A stretch of 59,110 nucleotides of DNA from Methylophaga sp. (lineage in GTDB: Bacteria > Pseudomonadota > Gammaproteobacteria > Nitrosococcales > Methylophagaceae), in contig NZ_JAUSCC010000147.1 in the NCBI RefSeq assembly GCF_030651745.1, positions 1-59,110 of the forward strand, read 5' to 3'. The position numbers were made by a program, and so were the translations under genes. Positions within the stretch are counted from its first letter, which is position 1. Each line of letters opens with the position of its first letter. This document shows, one piece after another, positions 18,575 to 26,539 of the stretch. A model generated the notes under the pieces. It saw nothing but the letters and a program-made list of their open reading frames with translations, made no database searches and had not been told where the DNA came from.

Positions 18575-19339
18575 ATGTTGCACCTGATTGACAGTCATTG
18601 CCATCTCGACTTTAACGATTTTGATGCAGATCGTCAGACTATCCTGAAAAACTGCCTTCAATCAGGTATCGAAAAAATTGTGATCCCAGGTGTCACTGTC
18701 AGTAGCTGGCCCAAACAAATCGAGTTATGTAACAGTACCCCAATGCTTTCGCTGGCTTTAGGATGTCATCCGATGTTTATGGAAGAACATCCTGAAGATG
18801 CAGCACAACTTCTGGAACAGGCGGTACAACAATACAAGCCGGTCGCGATTGGTGAAATCGGCCTGGATTTTTATGTCGCTGACGCCGATATAGCTGCCCA
18901 ATTAAGCTTGTTTGAAGCCCAGCTGGATATCGCTGTTAAATACGCTTTGCCGGTTATTCTGCATGTGCGCAAAGCTCATGATGATGTTCTCAAACTGTTA
19001 CGCCAAAAACAATTACCTGGTGGCACCGTGCATGCTTTTAGTGGCAGCGCCCAACAAGCTGAACAATATCGCGCTCTCAATTTTCTATTAGGTATTGGCG
19101 GTGCGTTGACTTATCCAAGAGCGCAAAGACTGCAAAGGCTGTTTACTGACTTGCCTCTATCGCAAATAGTGCTGGAAACCGATGCGCCGGATATGCCGCT
19201 TTGCGGTTATCAGGGTCAGCGTAACACCCCTGAAAATATCCCGGTGATCCTGGAAAAACTCAGTCAATTACGTGGCGAATCAAGCGAGTATATCGCCGAA
19301 GTCACCACTTCGAATTGTCGACGACTTTTCAGTATCTGA
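18575..19339 (+). CDS. TatD-family metal-dependent hydrolase
   Basis: 254 residues from the ATG at 18575 (MLHLIDSHCHLDF); an ATG at 18539 upstream would add 12 poorly conserved residues. Metal ligands are seen in DSHCHLDF, GEIGLDFY (Glu), LPVILHVRKA (His), GTVHAFSGS (His) and LETDAPDMPL (Asp). Family members are 3'-5' exonucleases or related deoxyribonucleases. It ends directly at an inverted repeat that can terminate transcription. Confidence 0.9.
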   Translation: MLHLIDSHCHLDFNDFDADRQTILKNCLQSGIEKIVIPGVTVSSWPKQIELCNSTPMLSLALGCHPMFMEEHPEDAAQLLEQAVQQYKPVAIGEIGLDFYVADADIAAQLSLFEAQLDIAVKYALPVILHVRKAHDDVLKLLRQKQLPGGTVHAFSGSAQQAEQYRALNFLLGIGGALTYPRAQRLQRLFTDLPLSQIVLETDAPDMPLCGYQGQRNTPENIPVILEKLSQLRGESSEYIAEVTTSNCRRLFSI

Positions 19340-19393
19340 CTAGGGCTTGTTTATCTTTCATCTCCGCTTCTGTTGTGAGCTGAAAAAGCCCTA
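19340..19393. repeat. imperfect palindrome, related to the hairpin at 25083; likely bidirectional terminator
   Basis: Outer arms TAGGGCTT (19341-19348) and AAGCCCTA (19386-19393) with an inner stem TCATCTC/GAGCTGA (one mismatch). The left half shares CTAGG...TGTTTATCT.TCATC with the left arm of the riboswitch hairpin at 25083-25105. It lies exactly between the convergent stops of tatD and the ferritin-like gene, overlapping the latter's stop codon. Confidence 0.65.
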
Positions 19394-19684
19394 ATCATGA
19401 TGATGCGTGATTTCGCCTTCAGTAAACAAATAATCGCGTAATTGCTCATCCATTTTTTTATCTTTGCGACGAATCCATTCCAACGTCATCGCTGCATGCT
19501 CTTTTTCTTCATCACGGTTATGCTCAAGAATTTTCTTCAACTCCTGATCTTTACACGCATCTACCCGCTGGTTATACCAATCTACGGCTTCCAGCTCTTC
19601 CATCAGAGAAACTATTGCACGGTGCATATCTTTAGTTTCGTCAGATAACTCGTTAAACGGCTCGTGATAACCTTCGTTTGACAT
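19391..19684 (-). CDS. encapsulated-ferritin-like (EncFtn) protein without visible targeting peptide
   Basis: 97 residues. Closely resembles EncFtn, the short two-helix ferritins housed in encapsulin shells: MHRAIVSLMEELEAVDWYNQ and HNRDEEKEHAAMTLEWIRR match the family. Ferroxidase residues align with the Rhodospirillum rubrum protein at a constant offset of two (Glu30, Trp36, Glu60, His63). The protein stops at YLFTEGEITHHHD, where the R. rubrum protein continues into an encapsulin-targeting tail. No encapsulin gene is in this window. It is transcribed alone, divergent from moxR. Confidence 0.85.
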   Translation of the reverse strand: MSNEGYHEPFNELSDETKDMHRAIVSLMEELEAVDWYNQRVDACKDQELKKILEHNRDEEKEHAAMTLEWIRRKDKKMDEQLRDYLFTEGEITHHHD

Positions 19685-19778
19685 ATAAAATCCTTATGTA
19701 TAAATGATTAAGAACCCTGAACAAACTAACATGTCTATTCCGACATCAACCATAACCTACATCAATACAGGACTTTCC

Positions 19779-20690
19779 ATGACGCAAGGCAGCACTGACC
19801 GCATACTCCATGCTATTAACGCGGTGATTCTTGGCAAACAACACGCGGTCAAACTGGCATTATCCTGTCTGATAGCCCGTGGCCATTTATTGATTGAGGA
19901 TTTACCGGGAGTCGGCAAAACCACATTGGCACACACACTGGCCACTACTTTAGGCTTACGTTTTCAGCGGGTGCAATTCACCAGCGATATGCTACCAGCA
20001 GATATTCTTGGGGTATCAATTTATGACCCCGAAAAACATCAGTTCAGTTTTCATCGCGGGCCGATTTTTACCCAGTTACTGTTAGCCGATGAAATTAACC
20101 GCGCCTCACCCCGCACGCAAAGTGCGTTGCTGGAAGCCATGGAAGAGCAACAAGTCACCATTGAAGGTGAAAGCTATCCACTGGAAGATCCTTTCTTTGT
20201 CATTGCCACGCAAAATCCCACTCATCAGATTGGCACATTCCCACTGCCAGAATCGCAACTCGATCGATTTCTGATGCGCATCCAAATCGGCTATCCAGAT
20301 CATCAGGCCGAACGCGCTTTATTGATTGGTGAAGATAGACGGCAGATGCTAAAAAAGCTTAGTGCTGAAATCACCCCAGATGAATTGCTCGAATTACAGC
20401 AATCAGCCAGCAAAATCACTTTGAGTGATGCACTGATTGATTATGTACAAGCCTTATTAGCCTATACCCGGCAAACCGGTCAGTTTTATAACGGCTTATC
20501 TCCGCGTGCAGGTTTGGGGCTGATTCAAGCTGCCAGAGCCTGGGCAATGATAAGTGGTAGGGATTTTGTGATCCCCGAAGATGTGCAGGCGGTTTTTCCA
20601 AGTATTGTGCAGCATCGTCTGCAAGCGCGAGAACATCTGCAATCTGCTGATTGGGCGAACGATATTCTGCAGCAGGTGGCAATTCCCTGA
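19779..20690 (+). CDS. MoxR-type AAA+ ATPase
   Basis: 303 residues. The ATG at 19779 is preferred because AGGA stands nine bases upstream; in-frame ATGs at 19704 and 19731 have no ribosome binding site. Walker A EDLPGVGKTT, Walker B LLLADEINRASP, sensor TQNPTHQIGTFPLPESQLDRF and the C-terminal lid LSPRAGLGL are clear. MoxR ATPases act as chaperones and usually sit with DUF58 proteins, as here. The next start overlaps its stop (TGATG). Confidence 0.94.
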   Translation: MTQGSTDRILHAINAVILGKQHAVKLALSCLIARGHLLIEDLPGVGKTTLAHTLATTLGLRFQRVQFTSDMLPADILGVSIYDPEKHQFSFHRGPIFTQLLLADEINRASPRTQSALLEAMEEQQVTIEGESYPLEDPFFVIATQNPTHQIGTFPLPESQLDRFLMRIQIGYPDHQAERALLIGEDRRQMLKKLSAEITPDELLELQQSASKITLSDALIDYVQALLAYTRQTGQFYNGLSPRAGLGLIQAARAWAMISGRDFVIPEDVQAVFPSIVQHRLQAREHLQSADWANDILQQVAIP

Positions 20691-21658
20691 TGTTAATACT
20701 GCGTCAATACTGGCAGCGCTGGCGACAACAAAAGCGCTACCGGGTATTTATTTTGCCCAGCCGCTATGGCTTGAGCTATTCGATTTTAATTCTGGTCATG
20801 TTGCTGGGCGCCATTAATTACAACAATAGCCTTGGTCATTTACTCTGCTTTTTGTTGGTAGGTGTCGGTCATGTAGCAATGCATCACAGCTACCGCAATG
20901 TACGACAGCTGGATTATCAGCTTGGGCAAGCTGAACCGACCTTTTGTGAGCAAAACATTCTGTTGCCGATAACCTTTACCAATCAAACTCCGCGTCCCAT
21001 TCGGCAACTGGAAATCGCCTATCTATCAGCTCCTTCTGCCACAAGTTGGTGGCCGTTTAAAAAATTTTCCCGCTATGAAAATCTGTATAAAGTCGCTTTC
21101 ATTGCTGCAGAACAAAACAGTCTGCATCTGATTCCAATCCCCTCCCAGCACAGAGGCTGGCAGGATTTAGGTCGACTGCGATTGTCCAGTATTTATCCGG
21201 TTGGTTTGTTATTCAGCTGGTTTTTTATTGATATTCAACAGCGTGTATTGGTTTACCCCAAGCCCATCGGTAACAAGCCTATGCCACTCGCCTCGGCTAT
21301 GGAAGAAAGTGGTGCTTTGCAACATCATCAAGGGATTGATGATTTTGCCGGTTTTCATCGTTATCGAGAAGGTGATGCCAGACAGCATATTGCCTGGAAA
21401 GCTCTGGCTCGGGATGGAATATTGCGTACCAAACAGTTCAGTAGTCCGACAGGACAGAGTCTGCGGTTGCAATGGCAAGATGTGGCTGAGTTGCCAGATA
21501 CCGAAGCCAAGTTATCTCAGCTGTGTCAGTGGATCCTCACCGCCGATGCAGCCGGAATGCAATACGGGCTGGTTATGCCAAATCAAACCATTGCCATCAA
21601 TCGTGGTGAACAGCATCGGCATCAATGTCTGCAAACTCTGGCATTGTATGGCCAGTAA
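20690..21658 (+). CDS. DUF58 domain protein
   Basis: 322 residues; the ATG at 20690 overlaps the moxR stop. Two N-terminal membrane helices (YSILILVMLLGAINY and LCFLLVGVGHVAMHH) precede a cytoplasmic/periplasmic part with the DUF58 signature FAGFHRYREGDARQHIAWKA. DUF58 proteins often adopt a von Willebrand-A-like fold and partner MoxR. Its end overlaps the transglutaminase gene by 11 bases. Confidence 0.9.
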   Translation: MLILRQYWQRWRQQKRYRVFILPSRYGLSYSILILVMLLGAINYNNSLGHLLCFLLVGVGHVAMHHSYRNVRQLDYQLGQAEPTFCEQNILLPITFTNQTPRPIRQLEIAYLSAPSATSWWPFKKFSRYENLYKVAFIAAEQNSLHLIPIPSQHRGWQDLGRLRLSSIYPVGLLFSWFFIDIQQRVLVYPKPIGNKPMPLASAMEESGALQHHQGIDDFAGFHRYREGDARQHIAWKALARDGILRTKQFSSPTGQSLRLQWQDVAELPDTEAKLSQLCQWILTADAAGMQYGLVMPNQTIAINRGEQHRHQCLQTLALYGQ

Positions 21659-23696
21659 AAAGCCGGTTATCGCCCCATCTTCAAGCGCCATTCATTGGTT
21701 AATGGTGACACTGACGATTATTGCCATTCCGCATTTTTTCTATCAGCCCATCTGGGTGGCGTTGATATTCCTGTTAATGATGAGCTGGCGAATGATGCAT
21801 AGCTGGCGCGGTTGGTCGTTACCCGCCGATAAACGCCTGTTGAAAGTACTGCACTCGGTCAGCGCAGTGTTGACCATCATACTGGTCGTTTACAGTTATG
21901 GCGTGACCATTGGTCGCGATGCAGGCGTAGCATTACTGACCACTATGGCAGCCTTTAAGATTGTCGAGGTCAAAAGTCTGCGGGATTATTATCTAAGTTG
22001 CTTTATGGGTTTTTTCCTGGTGATAACCCACTTTTTCTTTAATCAGAGCATCCCTATCGTCGTTCTGATGTTGGTCAATGTGATCCTGCTGACCAGTTGT
22101 TTGATTACCGCCAATGAAACTGATAGTTCGGCTAAAAACCGCGTTAAACAAGCCAGCATTATGGTGTTACAAGCCACACCGTTAATGCTGTTATTGTTTG
22201 TGCTGTTTCCACGTATTTCCGGGCCTATCTGGGGGCTGCCCAATGATGCGATGAATATCCCCGACAGCCTGCCGGACAGCATGACGTTAGGCGAAGTACC
22301 ACCACGAAATAGTGCTATCAGTGGCATGTCTGATGACATCACTATTGGCAATATCAGCCAGCTGATTCAATCCGATGCCATTGCCTTTCGCGTTAAGTTC
22401 GAGAACAACCAGTTTCCTGACCGGCAGCATCTTTATTGGCGCGGACCAGTCTTCTGGCATACCGACGGGAAACGCTGGCTGCCTTTGAATGAGCAGCAGA
22501 AGAAACAGGATCAGGTCTTACAAATTCATGTCACTGGTGAAACATCATCCTACAGCATGACCTTGGAACCACACGACCGACGCTGGTTGTTTGCTTTGGA
22601 TTTCCCCACGACCTATCCGCAGAACATGCAGACCCAGCTCACGGCGGATGGTGAATTAAATAGCCGCGATGTCATCAAGCAACGCGTGCAGTATCAATTA
22701 ACATCGCATACTCAGTATCAGTTTAATCCCGAAATGGATCGGTATCTGGGTTACGGATTGAATCTGCCGGATGATCGTCATCCACGCAGTCAGCAATTGG
22801 CCAGACAGCTGCTCGAAAAAAGTGAAACAAATGAGGCATATATTGCTGCCGTTTTAGCATATTTTGGCCAGCAGAACTTCAGCTACAGCCTGACGCCTCC
22901 AGCATTGCGCGGCGATAGTATTGACCAGTTTCTGTTTGAAACCCGAGAGGGGTTTTGTGAACATTATGCGGCGAGCTTCACCGTATTAATGCGTGCTGGC
23001 GGCATTCCAGCCCGCATTGTGACGGGTTATCAGGGTGGTGAAATCAATCCAGTCGATCAAGTTCTGACCGTTCGGCAACGCGATGCCCATGCCTGGACAG
23101 AAGTCTGGCTGCCGAATAAAGGCTGGATCAGAGTTGATCCTACTGCTGCGGTATCGATTCACCGGGTAGATTTTGGCATAGGTGATTTATTACCGGCTGA
23201 ACGACGCTCTCCAAGGGTCATTGCCAACAATGATCGGTTGGTAGAAATGTGGCAGTCTGCAAAAAATAATTGGGATGCGTTGAATAGTGCCTGGGATATG
23301 TGGGTGATCAGTTATGGGCCAGAAAGACAGCTTGAGTTACTTAAAAAACTTGGCATGCAACAACCTGACTGGCAGAAAATGATTCAGTGGCTGGCAATCG
23401 GTATTGCGCTTATTTTTAGCTGGATTGCCTGGACAACATTAAAACTGAAGTCTATATCGCCTGATAAAGTACAACGCTTTTATCAAAAATTTTGTAACAA
23501 GCTGGCCCGACATGGCATTGTGCGTCAGCCCAATGAAGGTCCAGAAGATTTTGCGCATCGAGCGCGGCTGGCTCTACCCGCGTATCAACAACAAATTTCA
23601 ATCATCAGTGATCTTTATCTGCATTTACGTTATCGCGGCGATGCCGTTGAACAGGATTTCTTCCATTCGGTAAAACAATTTAATCCTCATCCCTAA
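21648..23696 (+). CDS. TgpA-like membrane transglutaminase (DUF3488)
   Basis: 682 residues from the ATG at 21648, overlapping the DUF58 gene by 11 bases. About five to six N-terminal membrane helices are followed by a periplasmic transglutaminase-like domain with Cys in EGFCEHYAASF, His in RDAHAWTEVWL and Asp in WIRVDPTAA, a further helix and a cytoplasmic tail. Closest remembered relative is Pseudomonas TgpA. A longer reading from 21201 is only the overlap with DUF58 in another frame. Confidence 0.92.
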   Translation: MASKKPVIAPSSSAIHWLMVTLTIIAIPHFFYQPIWVALIFLLMMSWRMMHSWRGWSLPADKRLLKVLHSVSAVLTIILVVYSYGVTIGRDAGVALLTTMAAFKIVEVKSLRDYYLSCFMGFFLVITHFFFNQSIPIVVLMLVNVILLTSCLITANETDSSAKNRVKQASIMVLQATPLMLLLFVLFPRISGPIWGLPNDAMNIPDSLPDSMTLGEVPPRNSAISGMSDDITIGNISQLIQSDAIAFRVKFENNQFPDRQHLYWRGPVFWHTDGKRWLPLNEQQKKQDQVLQIHVTGETSSYSMTLEPHDRRWLFALDFPTTYPQNMQTQLTADGELNSRDVIKQRVQYQLTSHTQYQFNPEMDRYLGYGLNLPDDRHPRSQQLARQLLEKSETNEAYIAAVLAYFGQQNFSYSLTPPALRGDSIDQFLFETREGFCEHYAASFTVLMRAGGIPARIVTGYQGGEINPVDQVLTVRQRDAHAWTEVWLPNKGWIRVDPTAAVSIHRVDFGIGDLLPAERRSPRVIANNDRLVEMWQSAKNNWDALNSAWDMWVISYGPERQLELLKKLGMQQPDWQKMIQWLAIGIALIFSWIAWTTLKLKSISPDKVQRFYQKFCNKLARHGIVRQPNEGPEDFAHRARLALPAYQQQISIISDLYLHLRYRGDAVEQDFFHSVKQFNPHP

Positions 23697-23770
23697 CAGG
23701 GTCTTTTGCCATTACCGGACGGTTATCGGAAAATAGCCCCAATCAAAACATTAGTTGTAGAGGAATACGA

Positions 23771-24508
23771 ATGGCGCACAGCAACCCGCTCTTTGAGCGG
23801 ACACATATTCTGCTCGGTGATACTGGCATTGAACGGCTGCAAAACAGTCATGTTTTTCTGGCGGGTATGGGTGGTGTTGGCTCATTTACTGCTGAAGCAC
23901 TGGCGCGCATGGGTGTGGGTAAAATGACGCTGGTCGATCATGATGTGGTGTCAGCGTCCAATATGAATCGTCAGCTGGTGGCATTGAACTCGACTGTCGG
24001 CAAACACAAAGTTGAGGTTATGGCGCAGCGGATCGCAGATATTAATCCGCAATGCGAGTTGAACCTTATAACTGATTTTTTAACCCCGGAAAGTATTCCC
24101 GACACCCTCAATCAAGGCTTTGACGTCATCATTGATGCGATTGACAGCATGAGTAGTAAAACCACGTTATTAGAAACTGCCTGGCGTAATCAGTTACCGG
24201 TATTTTCCAGTATGGGCGCTGGTGGCAAGCTTGATCCCACTCAGGTGCGGACCGGCGATTTAATGAATACCTCTATTTGCAAACTCGCCAAGCAATTGCG
24301 TTCGCATTTACGTAAACGAGGTGTCGGTAAGGGTATTCAAACCGTTTATTCACTGGAATATCCTTTGCCACCATTACCACCTGAACCCGTCAGTCGTGGA
24401 CGCGCCCGGGCAGTAAACGGCACCGTGAGTTATATGCCTTCGATTTTTGGTTTAACTCTGGCCGGTTTAGTCATCAACCATATTGTTGGTGATGCCCGAC
24501 GTGTCTGA
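23771..24508 (+). CDS. tcdA: tRNA threonylcarbamoyladenosine dehydratase
   Basis: 245 residues, ThiF/E1-like. Catalyses ATP-dependent cyclisation of t6A37 to ct6A in tRNA. The nucleotide-binding GMGGVGSFTAEALARMGVG, VDHDVVSASNMNRQ and VIDAIDSMSSKTTL match TcdA (CsdL). The ATG at 23771 has GAGGA 6-10 bases upstream. Its last 17 bases overlap the following gene. Confidence 0.93.
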   Translation: MAHSNPLFERTHILLGDTGIERLQNSHVFLAGMGGVGSFTAEALARMGVGKMTLVDHDVVSASNMNRQLVALNSTVGKHKVEVMAQRIADINPQCELNLITDFLTPESIPDTLNQGFDVIIDAIDSMSSKTTLLETAWRNQLPVFSSMGAGGKLDPTQVRTGDLMNTSICKLAKQLRSHLRKRGVGKGIQTVYSLEYPLPPLPPEPVSRGRARAVNGTVSYMPSIFGLTLAGLVINHIVGDARRV

Positions 24509-25001
24509 TCCGCAAGATGTGCTGAACTGCACGGCGTTTTACCAACAACAACTGCAAAAACTGCTTCAACCTTACGGCATTGAAATCAAACAAGTTGCTG
24601 AGCATGAAACCATTCCCGGCAGTTTTTTTGGTGAACGTGAAGCCGGTCTGGTTGGTAATCAATTGCTATTGCGTTTAGACACACCAGTGCATTCTGCCTT
24701 GCATGAAGCCGGTCATTTTATTTGTATGGATAGTCAACGTCGGACTGTATTAGATACCGATGCGGCGGGAGATTACGACGAAGAAAACGGCGTCTGTTAT
24801 CTGCAAATTCTGCTCAGTGATTTTCTGCCTGATATGGGTAGTGATCGCATGATGCAGGATATGGACAGTTGGGGATACAGCTTTCGCCTAGGCAGCGCCA
24901 AGACCTGGTTTGAAGAAGATGCTGAAGATGCGCAGCAATGGTTGATCGCACATAACATTATTGATCAAGACAATCAGCCTACTTGGCAACTGAGAATTTA
25001 A
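24492..25001 (+). CDS. hypothetical protein with HEAGH motif
   Basis: 169 residues from the ATG at 24492; two weak TTG codons lie a few codons earlier. HSALHEAGHFICMD (His71, Glu72, His75) is a zincin-like HExxH arrangement and suggests a metalloprotease fold, but a third ligand is not obvious. The protein is acidic and has no signal peptide. It overlaps tcdA by 17 bases, so it is probably cotranslated with it. The family is conserved-hypothetical to me. Confidence 0.65.
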   Translation: MPDVSDPQDVLNCTAFYQQQLQKLLQPYGIEIKQVAEHETIPGSFFGEREAGLVGNQLLLRLDTPVHSALHEAGHFICMDSQRRTVLDTDAAGDYDEENGVCYLQILLSDFLPDMGSDRMMQDMDSWGYSFRLGSAKTWFEEDAEDAQQWLIAHNIIDQDNQPTWQLRI

Positions 25002-25022
25002 GTAGGGCTTTAAAAAATTTGA

Positions 25023-25051
25023 TTGCAGCTGATTAGCAGCATGCTTATAAT
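25023..25051 (+). promoter_or_regulatory. sigma-70 promoter of the Mn riboswitch transcript
   Basis: TTGCAG (25023-25028), a 17-base spacer, and a perfect TATAAT (25046-25051). Transcription would begin near 25058, immediately before the riboswitch P1 strand GTCTT. Confidence 0.7.
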
Positions 25052-25215
25052 GCCAGCTGTCTTAGGGGAGTAGTCTACCCACCTAGGTCATGTTTATCTC
25101 TCATCGCTGATGAGAGATAAACATGACCTAGTGCGTGAATCTGTCAACATACTTGTGTCCTCAAGACGCATGGCAGATTCGTGTCATTCGCTAGAATGGC
25201 ATTGGCAAGACCTGA
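25051..25215 (+). promoter_or_regulatory. yybP-ykoY-type manganese riboswitch (aptamer)
   Basis: The diagnostic GGGGAGTAG (25065-25073) is followed by a variable hairpin, the second conserved element GTCAACATACTTG (25143-25155) and the closing GGCAAGACC. GTCTT (25059-25063) pairs with AAGAC (25207-25211) to form P1, and GAATCTG (25137-25143) pairs with CAGATTC (25174-25180). The arrangement matches the E. coli alx leader as I remember it. It precedes an UPF0016 Mn2+ exporter gene, the expected target: Mn2+ binding should raise exporter expression. Confidence 0.88.
25083..25131. repeat. perfect 23-bp inverted repeat with 3-base loop inside the riboswitch
   Basis: Arms 25083-25105 and 25109-25131 are exact reverse complements around a GCT loop. 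The left arm contains TGTTTATCTCTCATC, also found with one change at 19349-19362. It occupies the variable arm following GGGGAGTAG, which is a shorter hairpin in E. coli alx. Confidence 0.85.
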
Positions 25216-25274
25216 GGCAAATAACAACTCCATAGGCGGGTAGTTGTTATTTGCCTTTGGTTTCTATCCCGCCT
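25215..25274 (+). promoter_or_regulatory. expression-platform hairpin with possible pseudoknot
   Basis: A perfect 15-bp stem (25215-25229 with 25242-25256) follows the aptamer. Its 12-base loop contains AGGCGGG (25234-25240), which is exactly complementary to CCCGCCT (25268-25274), 14 bases before the mneA start. The tail TTTGGTTTC is a weak U-tract, so this may be an intrinsic terminator or a translation-control structure. Confidence 0.6.
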
Positions 25275-25288
25275 GAGTACCTAATCTC

Positions 25289-25843
25289 ATGGAAGCATTT
25301 TTTGTCTCAACCACCACCGTCGCCCTGGCGGAAATTGGTGATAAAACCCAACTCCTTTCTTTATTTCTTGCAGCACGTTTTCGCACCCCCCTTCCCATCA
25401 TATTCGGCATCTTAGTCGCCACCCTGCTTAATCATGGTCTTTCCGCCTGGCTGGGCGTGTGGATCACCGAGTTTATTTCCCCGCAAACTGGGCAATTACT
25501 TATTGGTCTCAGTTTTATTGCCGTCGCGTTATGGATATTAATTCCTGATAAAGAAGAAGATGCGTCTTCCAATCTGAATCGTTATGGAGCTTTTGTCGCT
25601 ACATTGGTGTTATTTTTTCTGGCCGAGATTGGCGACAAAACTCAAATTGCTACCGTTATATTGGCCGCCCAATACCAGCAGTTCTTTCTTGTTACATTGG
25701 GCACAACCATTGGCATGATGCTGGCGAATGTGCCAGTTGTATTATTTGGTCATCAATTGATGCAAAAATTACCGTTAAATGCAGCGCGTTATGCAGCCAG
25801 TAGTGTCTTTATGGTTTTGGGTCTGCTTACTTTCATGCTTTGA
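25289..25843 (+). CDS. mneA: UPF0016/GDT1-family manganese exporter
   Basis: 184 residues, six predicted membrane helices in two repeats. Each repeat holds the family motif: EIGDKTQLLSLFLAARF (near residue 12) and EIGDKTQIATVILAAQ (near residue 114). Relatives (Vibrio MneA, TMEM165) export Mn2+ or exchange it with protons. The riboswitch upstream strengthens the assignment to Mn2+ homeostasis. No clear Shine-Dalgarno precedes the ATG, which fits structure-controlled translation. Confidence 0.92.
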   Translation: MEAFFVSTTTVALAEIGDKTQLLSLFLAARFRTPLPIIFGILVATLLNHGLSAWLGVWITEFISPQTGQLLIGLSFIAVALWILIPDKEEDASSNLNRYGAFVATLVLFFLAEIGDKTQIATVILAAQYQQFFLVTLGTTIGMMLANVPVVLFGHQLMQKLPLNAARYAASSVFMVLGLLTFML

Positions 25844-25900
25844 CAGTTTCGGTGGTAAATTCATACAGTACCGTTTTCGAATTACTTTGATGGAGAACCC

Positions 25901-26398
25901 ATGAGCCAGACTATCAGCTCCCCAGTCACCGAATTATTAACGAAACATGCTATTCATTATGAGGTGATTGAAATTCCGCTCAGTGAGGATAAAAAACCTA
26001 TTCGTAACCTGGAGGAATTACTTAGCAGCCAGGGCCGTGATCCCAACTCAGTAATTCGCAGCCTGTTATTTAAAACCGGATCGGATAAATTCGTGTTATT
26101 GGCAATGGCGGGAGGCGGACGAGCCGATTGGGCAGCTTTACGAAAACATCTGGGTGAGAAGAAACTGCGCATGGCTGAATTTGATGAAGTGCCGGAAGCC
26201 ACGGGTTATGTGGTCGGTGCCGTGCCGCCAATTGCTTTACCTGAAGCTGTAACGGTTTTAGCTGATAAAAGTGCATTCCAATTCGATCAGGTCATTATCG
26301 GCAGTGGTGTGTTGGGTTATGCACTTGCCTTAAACGCTAATGAGTTACAAAAGGTGATGTCGGGCGTGCCGGTCAGCGAATTTGTAAAAATAGAGTAA
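25901..26398 (+). CDS. YbaK/EbsC-type aminoacyl-tRNA deacylase
   Basis: 165 residues. The YbaK fold is recognisable by VIRSLLFKTGSDKFVLLAMAG, the central acidic/basic strip and the late GYVVGAVPPIALP. Such proteins hydrolyse mischarged aminoacyl-tRNA in trans; which tRNA cannot be told. GGAG stands seven bases before the ATG. It ends at a strong intrinsic terminator and may be read from the mneA transcript (57 bases apart). Confidence 0.82.
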   Translation: MSQTISSPVTELLTKHAIHYEVIEIPLSEDKKPIRNLEELLSSQGRDPNSVIRSLLFKTGSDKFVLLAMAGGGRADWAALRKHLGEKKLRMAEFDEVPEATGYVVGAVPPIALPEAVTVLADKSAFQFDQVIIGSGVLGYALALNANELQKVMSGVPVSEFVKIE

Positions 26399-26405
26399 CG
26401 CACTC

Positions 26406-26438
26406 ACAGCTGGCGTGTGCTCGCCAGCTGTTTCTTTC
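26406..26438 (+). terminator. intrinsic terminator
   Basis: ACAGCTGGCG (26406-26415) pairs perfectly with CGCCAGCTGT (26422-26431) around a TGTGCT loop, followed by a T-rich tail (TTCTTTC). It closes the mneA-ybaK unit. Confidence 0.85.
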
Positions 26439-26509
26439 TCTTCATCCAAAACGTGTTTTGTTTTTAGCCGGGTAAATCATTAACTGCTAATTTAGAAAAA
26501 ACAAATATA

Positions 26510-26531
26510 CTTGCAACATTGTTTTTGCAAG
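26510..26531 (+). promoter_or_regulatory. inverted repeat over the arsR-family gene start, possible operator
   Basis: CTTGCAA (26510-26516) and TTGCAAG (26525-26531) are separated by 8 bases. The right arm overlaps the ribosome binding site (AAGGA) of the regulator gene at 26540. It could be an autoregulatory operator or an mRNA hairpin covering the start. Confidence 0.5.
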
Positions 26532-26539
26532 GACATTCC

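Noticed and set aside
21201..21647. N-terminal extension of the transglutaminase frame
   Set aside because: It lies wholly inside the DUF58 gene in another frame; the ATG at 21648 fits the family start.
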